Origin: an uncultured Planctomycetota bacterium
GTDB lineage: Bacteria; Planctomycetota; UBA1135; GCA-002686595
Reading direction: 5' to 3'
Length of the DNA stretch: 42,524 nt
NCBI GenBank assembly: GCA_903928115.1
Contig: CAIYPP010000105.1
Span: 1 to 42,524, forward strand
A program made the translations under genes and the position numbers. The notes beneath the pieces are model-generated. The model did not search any database, was not told where the DNA came from, and saw only the letters and a program-made list of their open reading frames with translations. This document shows positions 1 through 6,766 of the stretch, one piece after another. Numbering within the stretch: position 1 is the stretch's first letter; each line of letters starts with the position of its first letter.

Positions 1-1044
1 GAGAAGGGCAAGCCCGTCGGCGGCAAGTGGAGCTTCGACGCCGAGAATCGCCGCGCGTGGAAGGGCGAGCCGCCCGCGCCGACGCCGCCGCGCTTCGAGC
101 CCGACGCGATCACGCGCGAAGTCGGCGAGCTCGTCGCGACGCGCTTCGCGAAGCACCCGGGCGAGCTGCGACTCGACGCGCTGCCCGCGACCAAGGACGA
201 CGCCGAGGCGCTGTGGAAGTGGGCACGCACGGAGTGCTTGCCGCACTTCGGTCCCTTTGAAGACGCGATGAGCACGCGCTCGAGCGGATTGTTCCACACG
301 CGCATCGCGCCGCTCGTGAACTTGCATCGCTTGCTCCCGCGCGACGTCGTCGACGGAGCACTGCGCGCGCGCATCGACCTCGCGAGCCAAGAAGGCTTCG
401 TGCGACAGGTGCTCGGCTGGCGTGAGTTCGTGCGCCACGTGCACCGCGAGACGGATGGATTCCGCACGCTCGCCCCTGACGCGCGACCGAGCGTGCTCGG
501 CGCGCATCAGCCGTTGCCCGCGGCGTTCTGGGGCGAGAAGCGCTCGGGCCTCGCGTGCCTCGACAGCGTCGTGGCCGACGTTTGGCGCGAGGGCTGGACG
601 CACCACATCCCGCGCCTGATGGTGCTCGCCAACCTCGCGACGCTCCTCGACCTCGAGCCGCGCGAGGTCGCCGACTGGTTCTGGGTCGCCTACACCGACG
701 CGTACGACTGGGTCGTCGAGCCCAACGTGCTCGCGATGGGCACGTACGCGGTCGGCGGGATGATGACGACCAAGCCCTACATCTCGGGCGCGGCGTACAT
801 CGAGCGCATGAGCGACTTCTGCAAGGGCTGTCGCTTCGATCCGAAGAGCACGTGCCCGATCACGCCGCTCTACTGGGCGTTCCTCGCGCGACATGGAGAG
901 CAGCTCGCACAGAGCGCGCGCATGGACATGCCGCTGCGCAGCGCAGCGAAGCGCACACCCGCACAGCGCGCGCGCGACCGCAGCGTGTTCGAGCGCACGC
1001 TCTCGGCGCTGCTCGACGGCCGCGAGGTTCCGTCCGCGCCCTGA
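1..1044 (+). CDS. Iron-sulfur photolyase/cryptochrome family protein, 3' part
   Basis: The reading frame is open from base 1, so the N-terminal part (roughly 160 residues, inferred from a usual family length near 510) lies outside the window. The 347 visible residues match the FeS-BCP / prokaryotic (6-4) photolyase family. Those enzymes repair UV photoproducts in DNA with FAD and blue light and carry a [4Fe-4S] cluster. The four cluster cysteines are visible: one in the ACLD segment (codon at 556), then the CKGC pair (codons at 820 and 829) and STCP (853). The conserved segments KWSFDAENR near the visible start and GWREFVRHVH are also present. The next gene is a MerR/B12-type regulator, a light-sensor family, which fits a photobiology cluster. 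Family assignment is firm; whether it acts as repair enzyme or photoreceptor cannot be told from sequence alone. Confidence 0.9.
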   Translation, partial: EKGKPVGGKWSFDAENRRAWKGEPPAPTPPRFEPDAITREVGELVATRFAKHPGELRLDALPATKDDAEALWKWARTECLPHFGPFEDAMSTRSSGLFHTRIAPLVNLHRLLPRDVVDGALRARIDLASQEGFVRQVLGWREFVRHVHRETDGFRTLAPDARPSVLGAHQPLPAAFWGEKRSGLACLDSVVADVWREGWTHHIPRLMVLANLATLLDLEPREVADWFWVAYTDAYDWVVEPNVLAMGTYAVGGMMTTKPYISGAAYIERMSDFCKGCRFDPKSTCPITPLYWAFLARHGEQLAQSARMDMPLRSAAKRTPAQRARDRSVFERTLSALLDGREVPSAP

Positions 1045-1063
1045 CCGCACCGGGGGGAGCGGG

Positions 1064-1112
1064 CGCAAAAAAAGGAGCGCGGGACCGCTCTCAGGAAGCG
1101 GCCCCGCGCCTT
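1064..1112. terminator. Hairpin after photolyase gene
   Basis: A 13-bp stem with one A/C mismatch (1077-1089 against 1097-1109) closes a 7-nt loop. A run of seven A lies at 1067-1073 on its left side, so the U-tract configuration is best for transcription on the minus strand; on the plus strand only a short CTT follows. It probably ends the photolyase transcript, perhaps with Rho help. Seen directly in sequence; function inferred. Confidence 0.5.
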
Positions 1113-1232
1113 CGGCACAGGAGCAGGCGCGCCCACTCAGGAAGGGCACACCCATTCGGTCCGCGGAGGCGCCGGCGACGCGCGGGTCTCAGGATTCCCA
1201 CGCGTCCGGCGCCGCCGGATCGCAGTTCGGCC

Positions 1233-1261
1233 TTGTCAGGCCGGACTTCGAGGGCGAAAAT
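1233..1261 (+). promoter_or_regulatory. Candidate sigma70-type promoter of the MerR/B12 regulator gene
   Basis: TTGTCA (1233-1238) is followed, after 17 nt, by GAAAAT (1256-1261), a 4/6 match to the -10 consensus. The -35 lies within a perfect 6-bp inverted repeat (CGGCCT at 1228-1233, AGGCCG at 1238-1243). The shared operator-like element begins right at the end of the -10. The layout matches that seen in front of folE, which raises confidence. Confidence 0.4.
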
Positions 1262-1280
1262 TCGAGCAATTCGTGCAACG
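1261..1280 (+). promoter_or_regulatory. Operator-like element, copy 1 (upstream of regulator gene)
   Basis: TTCGAGCAATTCGTGCAACG at 1261-1280 matches the reverse complement of 2331-2350 at 16 of 20 positions. Both copies contain two CGwGCA half-sites with a 9-bp period. It lies 61 nt before the regulator ATG and directly behind the candidate -10, a position suited to repression. Likely an autoregulatory site of the adjacent MerR/B12 regulator (inference). Confidence 0.5.
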
Positions 1281-1341
1281 TCTGTCCAGCCCGAAATCGC
1301 GCCGCCGCGCGCTTTCCCAGTGCTGGGATCCAGCCTCGCCC

Positions 1342-2235
1342 ATGTCCGACATCGTCAGCCCCAAGCAAGCAGCGCTCGCGCTCGGCGTCAGTGAAGCCTC
1401 GGTCAAGCGTTGGTGCGACAGGGGTCTGCTCGCGACGGTGCGCACCGCGGGCGGGCACCGGCGCATCGCGACGTCGGAGGTGCTGCGGTTCGCGCGCGAA
1501 GGCGGCAACGCGCTCGTGCGGCCTGAGCTGCTCGGCATGCCTTCCTCTACGAAGGCGGGTCCTGTGGCGAACGAGCGCGCGCTCGCGGACGCGCACGAGG
1601 CGCTTCGAGACGGAGACGAGGAGCGGCTGATCGCGCTCGTCGCGCATCTCTATGCATCGGGTCGTTCTGCGACGGATGTCTGCGAGCGCGTGCTTGCACC
1701 TGCGCTGCATGAGCTTGGACTGAGCTGGGAACACGGGGCTTTGGAGGTCTACGAGGAGCGCCGCGCCTGCGAGCTCGTTCAGGCGGCTCTGCATCGCCTC
1801 GCGCAGCTTCTGCCAACGCCCCCGCGCGGCGCGCCGCGTGCCCTCGGCGGGACGCTCGACGGCGACCCGTACACGCTGTCGAGTGCGATGTGCGCGCTCG
1901 CGCTGCGGGAGCTCGGCCACCGCGTCGACAACCTCGGCTCCGGCTTGCCCGCGGAGCAGTTCGCCCGAGCGATCGCCAAGCACCGTCCGAAGCTCGTCTG
2001 GCTCAGCGTGTCGGGCGCTCTCGACGAGCCCGGCTTGGCGCGGGCCCTGCGCACGATCGCGGACGCGGCGCGGCGCGTGGGGGCGGCCCTCGTGCTCGGC
2101 GGCCGCGGGCTGCCGCAGGCGGGGCCCCGCATCCCGGGCGCCCGGCGCTGCGAGCGCCTGTCCGACCTCGCCTTGGCCTCCCGAGGCCCGCGGGGCTCCT
2201 CCAGAGCGGCTCGGAGTCGGGCTCGGACGATTTAG
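1342..2235 (+). CDS. MerR-type HTH plus B12-binding-fold transcriptional regulator (CarH/LitR-like, degenerate ligand sites)
   Basis: A 297-residue regulator. Residues 4-60 form a MerR/excisionase-type winged helix with the TAGGHRRI wing. Residues 80-160 match the four-helix cap, and about 165-265 the cobalamin-binding Rossmann-like domain of the CarH/LitR family, which senses light through adenosylcobalamin. The cap motif W-x9-E-H appears as W129-x9-E139-R140, so its His is replaced. The lower-ligand motif (E/D)xHxxG reads D175-P-Y177-T-L-S, so the axial His is Tyr. The protein may therefore sense light or stress differently, or act without B12. ATG 1342 was chosen because the domain begins there; an upstream in-frame start at 1273 would run through the operator region. 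The C-terminal 30 residues are Arg/Ser-rich and unstructured. Neighbours (photolyase, folE) are typical light-regulon genes. Confidence 0.85.
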   Translation: MSDIVSPKQAALALGVSEASVKRWCDRGLLATVRTAGGHRRIATSEVLRFAREGGNALVRPELLGMPSSTKAGPVANERALADAHEALRDGDEERLIALVAHLYASGRSATDVCERVLAPALHELGLSWEHGALEVYEERRACELVQAALHRLAQLLPTPPRGAPRALGGTLDGDPYTLSSAMCALALRELGHRVDNLGSGLPAEQFARAIAKHRPKLVWLSVSGALDEPGLARALRTIADAARRVGAALVLGGRGLPQAGPRIPGARRCERLSDLALASRGPRGSSRAARSRARTI

Positions 2236-2301
2236 GCGGCCTATCGGGGCCGAATCCGGTCGGATTTGCGCATCCGCGGACGGTTTGCGGACGAATCTCG
2301 G

Positions 2302-2330
2302 TTGTCGAGCCGGCCAGATGCGCCTACGTT
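2302..2330 (+). promoter_or_regulatory. folE: Candidate promoter of the folE operon
   Basis: TTGTCG (2302-2307), a 17-nt spacer, then TACGTT (2325-2330). This is weak by consensus alone, but spacing and position relative to the operator-like element repeat the arrangement seen before the regulator gene. Two 11-bp tandem units ending in GCGGACG (2272-2282, 2283-2293) lie just upstream. Confidence 0.35.
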
Positions 2331-2350
2331 CGATGCACGTTTTGCACGAA
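2331..2350 (-). promoter_or_regulatory. Operator-like element, copy 2 (upstream of folE)
   Basis: Read on the minus strand this is TTCGTGCAAAACGTGCATCG, 16/20 identical to the element at 1261-1280. On the plus strand it shows TGCACG twice with a 9-bp period. It follows the candidate -10 of folE immediately and lies 46 nt before the ATG. Probably bound by the regulator encoded just upstream; binding itself is inference. Confidence 0.5.
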
Positions 2351-2396
2351 ATCTGAGCGGTCCGCTCTCGGGCCGCAGCCCCGACGGAGCCCCTCG

Positions 2397-3074
2397 ATGT
2401 CCGCCTACCTGCCCAACCTCGACCGCCGCCTCGCCACGCACAGCCACGACTGCGAGCTCGACCACGGGCCTGCCTCGGTCGGCGACGAGGGCGTCGACCG
2501 GCCGCGCATCGAGCGCGCGATCCGCGAGCTCCTCCTCGCCATCGGCGAGGACCCCGAGCGCGAGGGCTTGGTGGAGACGCCGATGCGCGCGGCCAAGGCT
2601 TGGCGCGACCTGACGTCGGGCTTCCGCGATACGGCCCAGCGCCATCTCGGCAAGCAGTTCGAGCACCGCTCGACCGGCGGTCACGACATCGTGGCCGTGC
2701 GCGACGTCGAGTTTCACAGCCTCTGCGAGCACCACCTCTTGCCGTTCTTCGGGCGCGCACACGTCGCGTACCTGCCCGCCAACGATCGAGTGTGCGGTCT
2801 CTCGAAGGTCGCGCGCACGGTCGACGTGTTCGCGCGTCGCCTCCAGATGCAGGAGCGCCTCACGGCGCAGATCGCGGACGCAATCGTCGAGCACCTCGAC
2901 CCGCTGGCGGTCGCCGTGATCGTCGAAGGCGAGCACATGTGCATGCGCATGCGCGGTGCATCGAAGAGCGAGTCCGACATGTTGACGACGGCGTTCCGCG
3001 GCGTCTTCGAGACGGACCGTGTCGCGCGCGCCGAGATCACGCAGCTCTTGCTGGCGAGCCGCAACCGGAGCTGA
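2397..3074 (+). CDS. folE: GTP cyclohydrolase I
   Basis: FolE (225 aa) converts GTP to 7,8-dihydroneopterin triphosphate, the first step of folate and pterin synthesis, in the cytoplasm. The zinc ligands are visible: C110 and H113 in [10 protein letters not shown] and C182 in EHMCMRMRG. The conserved N-terminal helix ([17 protein letters not shown], then [10 protein letters not shown]) and the C-terminal [14 protein letters not shown] segment are present, so the enzyme looks intact. ATG 2397 is the only start that gives a normal family length; the open frame upstream is a shadow of the regulator gene. It heads a tightly packed run of five genes. Its place beside a photolyase and MerR/B12 regulator suggests a second, light- or stress-induced copy rather than the housekeeping gene, as reported for some bacterial light regulons (inference). 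Confidence 0.95.
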   Translation: MSAYLPNLDRRLATHSHDCELDHGPASVGDEGVDRPRIERAIRELLLAIGEDPEREGLVETPMRAAKAWRDLTSGFRDTAQRHLGKQFEHRSTGGHDIVAVRDVEFHSLCEHHLLPFFGRAHVAYLPANDRVCGLSKVARTVDVFARRLQMQERLTAQIADAIVEHLDPLAVAVIVEGEHMCMRMRGASKSESDMLTTAFRGVFETDRVARAEITQLLLASRNRS

Positions 3075-3078
3075 GCGC

Positions 3079-3483
3079 GTGGTGCGGCGCTGGCAGCAAG
3101 TGACGCTCGTTCTCGCGGGGGTCTACAACCTCGCGTGGGGCGCGCTCGTCGTGCTCGCGCCGCGTGCGACGCTGGAGTGGCTCGGCCTCGAACCCTCCTC
3201 GGCGCTCGTCGAGCAGCTGTGGGGCTGCATCGGAATGTTCGTCGCCGTGTGGGGCGCCGGCTATCTCGCGGCGGCGCGCGACCCGCTGCGGCACTGGCCG
3301 ATCGTGATGGTGGGACTCTTGGGCAAGGTGTTCGGACCCATCGGGTTCGCCCTAGCGCTCGCGCAGGACGCCCTGCCGATCTCGATGGGCAAGACCTTGC
3401 TCACGAACGACCTTGTCTGGTGGATCCCGTTCGCTTGGATTCTCCGCGACGCGCGCCGGGCCGCGCTGGAGCGCGCAGCGTGA
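3079..3483 (+). CDS. Small integral membrane protein
   Basis: A 134-residue protein with about four hydrophobic helices (near 7-27, 46-66, 72-95 and 112-126). I do not recognise a named family. The start is GTG 3079, four bases after the folE stop; a second GTG follows at once. Its stop overlaps the start of the next gene in the sequence GTGA (3480-3483), so it is translationally coupled to the peroxiredoxin-like selenoprotein. This suggests a joint job in membrane-associated redox or stress defence, but no function can be read from motifs. No charged catalytic pattern or heme-ligand His pair stands out. Confidence 0.75.
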   Translation: MVRRWQQVTLVLAGVYNLAWGALVVLAPRATLEWLGLEPSSALVEQLWGCIGMFVAVWGAGYLAAARDPLRHWPIVMVGLLGKVFGPIGFALALAQDALPISMGKTLLTNDLVWWIPFAWILRDARRAALERAA

Positions 3484-4034
3484 TCGCGCAGAGCCAGGAT
3501 CGGGTGCGGAGCGCGCTCGAAGCCGCATGCACGCAGCATGGAGAGAGCCTTGCAGCGCTCTCGAACACGACTCCTGTGCTCGCAGTCTTCTTGCGGCACT
3601 TTGGGTGAACGTTCTGCCGCGAGGCGGTGAGCGACCTCCGTGCGAGGCGCGCGCAGATCGAAGCCTGTGGGACACGCATCGTGCTCGTGCACCTCGCGAG
3701 CGAGGCGCAGGCCGCGAAGTTCTTCGCTGACGCGGGCCTCGCAGACCTCGCGCGCATCTCCGACCCCGAGAAGCAACTCTACTCTGCGCTCGAGCTTCGC
3801 AAGGGCGGCCCCCTCGCGCTCTTCGGTCCGCGCGTGTGGTGGCGCGGTTTCCTGGCCGGCGCCCCGCGCTGGCTCGGTGGAGCAGGGCACGGCGTCGGTC
3901 GTCCACAGGGCGATCCGCTCCAGATGCCCGGCACCTTTCTGATTCACCGCGGTGAGGTCGTGCGCGCGCATCGGCACGTCGACGCCGCCGATCGTCCCGA
4001 CTACTGCGAGCTCGCTCGCCCGACCGTCTCCTAG
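3480..4034 (+). CDS. Peroxiredoxin-like (AhpC/TSA_2, SelL-related) selenoprotein with in-frame TGA as selenocysteine
   Basis: The reading frame runs from GTG 3480 to TAG 4032-4034 with one internal TGA at 3606-3608. Read through as Sec, it gives a continuous 184-aa thioredoxin-fold protein with the motif HFG-U43-T-F-C46-RE. Peroxiredoxin-like AhpC/TSA_2 proteins have a redox CxxC at exactly this place, and the SelL branch uses selenocysteine there. Homology continues without a break on both sides: PVLAVFLRHFG before the TGA; SDLRARRAQIEACGTRIVLV and, later, GDPLQMPGTFLIHRGEVV after it. Frame is unchanged, so a sequencing frameshift is not needed to explain it. The gene overlaps the preceding one by 4 bp. 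It probably reduces peroxides or disulfides with a thiol donor. A conventional annotation would call only 3627-4034 and lose the active site. The sel genes needed for decoding are not in this window. Confidence 0.85.
3631..3650 (+). promoter_or_regulatory. Candidate bacterial SECIS hairpin
   Basis: Three plus four base pairs (3631-3633 with 3648-3650, 3635-3638 with 3644-3647) with a single bulged A at 3634 enclose the loop CGUGC (3639-3643). The first loop G (3640) lies about 31 nt behind the UGA. This fits the bSECIS rule of an apical loop 16-37 nt downstream with a G in the first two loop bases. A second, smaller hairpin with a GNRA loop (3614-3627) lies closer to the UGA. Seen in sequence; SelB recognition is inferred. 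Confidence 0.5.
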
Positions 4035-4045
4035 GGATCTCCAAG

Positions 4046-4822
4046 ATGAAGCTCCTCCGCTACTCGACGTTCTTCCTCACCGCGCTCGTGGCCGCATGCA
4101 GCTCGTCGCAGAGCTCCGTGGAAGATGCGAGCGCCGCTCCGACGCTCGCGACGCCCCCGGCCGAGCCCGCGCCTCTGCCCGAGATTCCCGGCGGAGTGCA
4201 GCGCGTGGGCGGCGACCTCGCGGCGAAGGTCGAAAAGAAGGTCGGCCGCGGAGTCGACGGCGCCGACGTGTACGTGTTCGGCGACTGCAACGTGACGACG
4301 GCGCTCCCGGAGGGCTATCCCGCACCGACGCCGCCGGGCGCAATCGAGATCAAGACGTATCCGCGTGCTCGTCGCGCGGAAGTGACCGGCAACACCAACC
4401 CCGACCTCGGCATGTTCTTCGGGTTCTGGCCGCTCTTCCAGCACATCAAGCGCAACGAGATTGCGATGACCTCGCCGGTGGAGATGGACTATCGGGGCTT
4501 CGACAACCGCGGTCGGCTCTCGACGCGCGGCTGGACGATGTCGTTCCTCTACCGCGAGCCGGAGATGGGTTCGACGGGCAGCGACGGCGACGTCGCGATC
4601 TCGGATCGCTCGCCGGTCGTCGTGGTCTCGATGGGAAAGAAGGGCTCCTACTCGTTCGATCGTGCGGACTCGACGGCGCAAGAGCTCGTGAAGTGGGTCG
4701 AGGCGAGCAGCGAGTGGGAGGTCGCCGGCGCGCCGCGCGCTCTCTACTACAACGGCCCCGATCAAGACAACGCGGACAAGTGGTCGGAGATCCAAGTGCC
4801 GATCCGCAAGCGCGCCAAGTGA
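4046..4822 (+). CDS. SOUL-family heme-binding lipoprotein
   Basis: A 258-aa SOUL/HBP domain protein. An N-terminal signal with lipobox VAAC near residue 18 predicts export and lipid anchoring. It is followed by a Pro/Ala-rich linker (about 22-48). The SOUL fold starts near residue 60; IEIKTYPRARRAEV, HIKRNEIAMTSPVEM and WTMSFLYR are its characteristic strands. SOUL proteins bind heme or other tetrapyrroles with no conserved enzymatic centre. It follows the selenoprotein by 11 bp in the same operon. Tetrapyrroles are strong photosensitisers, so a periplasmic tetrapyrrole binder suits a light-damage operon (inference). ATG 4046 is chosen because it starts the signal peptide. Confidence 0.9.
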   Translation: MKLLRYSTFFLTALVAACSSSQSSVEDASAAPTLATPPAEPAPLPEIPGGVQRVGGDLAAKVEKKVGRGVDGADVYVFGDCNVTTALPEGYPAPTPPGAIEIKTYPRARRAEVTGNTNPDLGMFFGFWPLFQHIKRNEIAMTSPVEMDYRGFDNRGRLSTRGWTMSFLYREPEMGSTGSDGDVAISDRSPVVVVSMGKKGSYSFDRADSTAQELVKWVEASSEWEVAGAPRALYYNGPDQDNADKWSEIQVPIRKRAK

Positions 4823-4838
4823 CGCGAGGCAGCACTCG

Positions 4839-5276
4839 ATGGACACCGTAGCTCTCCTCCCGTACGCGCACGTCGCGGCGACCGGCGTGATGGTGGGCGT
4901 GATCTGGTTCTGCCAGCTCGTCCACTATCCGCTGCTCGCGCTCGTGAGCGACGGCACCTGGGGGAAGTACGAGGTCGCGCACTGCAACCGCATCACCGCG
5001 ATCGTGGGACCTGCGATGGCGGTCGAGGCGGTGTCTGCGGCGGCGCTGTGTGCGCCGGGCATCTGGTGGGAAGGCACGCCGTGGACGGCGTGGGCGAGCC
5101 TCGTGCTTCTCGGCGTGATCTGGGCCAGCACGGCGTTTCTTCAGGTGCCCTTGCACGCCAAGCTCGGCCACGGCCGCGACGAGGTTGCCCTGCGCAAGCT
5201 CGTCTCTACGAATTGGATTCGCACCGTGGCTTGGAGCGCGCGCCTGCCGCTCGCGCTGATGCTCATCCCGCGCTGA
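4839..5276 (+). CDS. Conserved four-helix membrane protein
   Basis: A 145-aa protein with four predicted membrane segments (about 10-34, 51-72, 82-104 and 125-144). Conserved-looking polar residues within the helices are the HYP after helix 1, NRITAIVGP in helix 2, and NWIRTVAW before helix 4; several His and Arg sit at the membrane face. It resembles an uncharacterised family of small bacterial membrane proteins that I cannot name with certainty. The gene starts 16 bp behind the SOUL gene and is probably the last member of the folE operon, since the next gene begins 40 bp on. Function unknown. Confidence 0.75.
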   Translation: MDTVALLPYAHVAATGVMVGVIWFCQLVHYPLLALVSDGTWGKYEVAHCNRITAIVGPAMAVEAVSAAALCAPGIWWEGTPWTAWASLVLLGVIWASTAFLQVPLHAKLGHGRDEVALRKLVSTNWIRTVAWSARLPLALMLIPR

Positions 5277-5316
5277 GGCGTCGCGGGGTGCCGCGGAGCG
5301 CAGTAGCCTTGCGCCC

Positions 5317-6723
5317 ATGCTCCTCGCAGCGCTCCTCATCGTTTGCGTCTCCGGCGACAAGGCCGGCAAGTTCGATCCCGAGGTGACGCGCGCGGACATC
5401 GAGCGCACCGTCGCGTACTTGGCGTCGGACGAGCTCGAGGGGCGCGACACAGGCAGCGCCGGCGCCGAGAAGGCGGCGAAGTTCCTCGCGAACGCGCTCG
5501 CGCGCGCGGGCGTCGAGCCCGCGGGCGACGACGGGAAGTGGCTGCAGAAGGTGCCGATCACGCGCACCTCGTTTCGCGAGGTGCCGAAGCTTTCCGTGTG
5601 GACCGAGGACGGCAAGGAGCGCGCTTGCGTCGCGGGCGTCGACTTCGACTGGTACTCGGGCGCACCTGGCACGAAACGGCTGCGCACGCGAGTCGTGACG
5701 AACGACGAGCAGATGATCCAGTTCGCCGACGACGAGGTCGCGCTCTTCCTCGATGGATCGATGCAGGATCGTCGCCGCTGGCTCTCGGCCACGAAGGGCG
5801 TTGGTTTCGGGCTGATCATCACGCCGGGCAGCGAGAAGGTCGGTACGAAGCCAATGGAGACGCCGCCGCGTGAAACGAAGGCCGCAGGAACACCGGAGCA
5901 GCAGCCGACGGGGCAGCTCCGCCTGCACGGCGAGGTGCTCGCGCTGCTCCGCGCGGGCAAGATCAAGGCGGTACGCGTGTACGCGAGCGTGGAGCGCGTC
6001 GAGCTTCCAGCGTTCAACGTGATCGGCCGCATCCGCGGCGCGGGGACAGCGGACAAGCCCGAGCTCGCGCAGGAATGCGTCGTGTTCAGCGCTCACTACG
6101 ACCACATCGGCGTCGCGAAGCCCGTGGCGGGCAAGGACGCGGACACGATCCGCAACGGCGCGGACGATGATGCTTCGGGCTGTGCGGCAGTGATCGAGGT
6201 CGCGGAGGCGCTCGCGGCAGGTCCGAAGCCCGCGCGCTCGCTCGTGTTCCTCCTCGCGACGGCAGAGGAGATCGGCTTGATCGGCACGGAGTGGTACATC
6301 GAGCACCCGCTCTTTCCGCTCGAGAAGACTGCCTGCAACCTGAACTTCGAGATGATCGGACGCCCGGACGCGCAGGTGGGCGGCGTGGGCAAGCTGTGGC
6401 TCACGGGCGACGAGCGCTCGAACCTCGGCGCGCGTTTCCGCGAGCTGGGCATGCCGGTGGTCGCGGATCCGCGGCCGTCGCAGAACTTCTTCCAGCGCTC
6501 CGACAACTACGCCTTTGCGCGGCGTGGCGTCGTCGCGCAGACGCTGTCGACGTTCGATCCCGAGCTTCACAAGGACTACCACGGCGTCGACGACGAGGTG
6601 GAGCGACTCGATCTCGACCACATGGCGCAGGCCGTGCGAGCGTCGCTGCCGGGTGTGCGTGCGCTTGCCGACGGGGCGCTCTCGCCGGAGTGGAATCCGG
6701 GCGGAGACCCCTCCAAACGCTGA
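5317..6723 (+). CDS. M28-family zinc metallopeptidase
   Basis: A 468-aa aminopeptidase-like protein. The di-zinc site of clan MH is complete: H260 in SAHYDHIG, bridging D283 in NGADDDASG, general base E317 and ligand E318 in TAEEIGLIG, E345 in NFEMIGR and H422 in DYHGVDDE. The usual Asp in the fourth position is Glu, which is tolerated in this family. A region at about 105-235 between the N-terminal propeptide-like part and the catalytic core probably forms a PA (protease-associated) insert. The first 12 residues are hydrophobic, so export is likely with a short signal. Typical substrates are N-terminal residues of peptides. It sits between the folE operon and a kinase gene, without an obvious functional link. 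Confidence 0.9.
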   Translation: MLLAALLIVCVSGDKAGKFDPEVTRADIERTVAYLASDELEGRDTGSAGAEKAAKFLANALARAGVEPAGDDGKWLQKVPITRTSFREVPKLSVWTEDGKERACVAGVDFDWYSGAPGTKRLRTRVVTNDEQMIQFADDEVALFLDGSMQDRRRWLSATKGVGFGLIITPGSEKVGTKPMETPPRETKAAGTPEQQPTGQLRLHGEVLALLRAGKIKAVRVYASVERVELPAFNVIGRIRGAGTADKPELAQECVVFSAHYDHIGVAKPVAGKDADTIRNGADDDASGCAAVIEVAEALAAGPKPARSLVFLLATAEEIGLIGTEWYIEHPLFPLEKTACNLNFEMIGRPDAQVGGVGKLWLTGDERSNLGARFRELGMPVVADPRPSQNFFQRSDNYAFARRGVVAQTLSTFDPELHKDYHGVDDEVERLDLDHMAQAVRASLPGVRALADGALSPEWNPGGDPSKR

Positions 6724-6766
6724 GTTGCTTGAGGGCGTGGTCGCGGAGCGACAGAATCCGTAGCCC

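Noticed and set aside
1189..2760. 523-codon minus-strand open frame
   Set aside because: Runs antisense through the regulator and folE; no recognisable domain.
3627..4034. Short gene starting at GTG 3627
   Set aside because: It would begin inside the thioredoxin fold, after both redox positions. The frame upstream of the TGA is clearly homologous, so the TGA is best read as Sec, not as separation of two genes.
3480..4034. Pseudogene or sequencing-error explanation of the TGA
   Set aside because: There is no frame change, no other defect, overlap with the previous gene is intact, and the stop falls exactly on the redox Cys. A C-to-A error cannot be fully excluded without reads.
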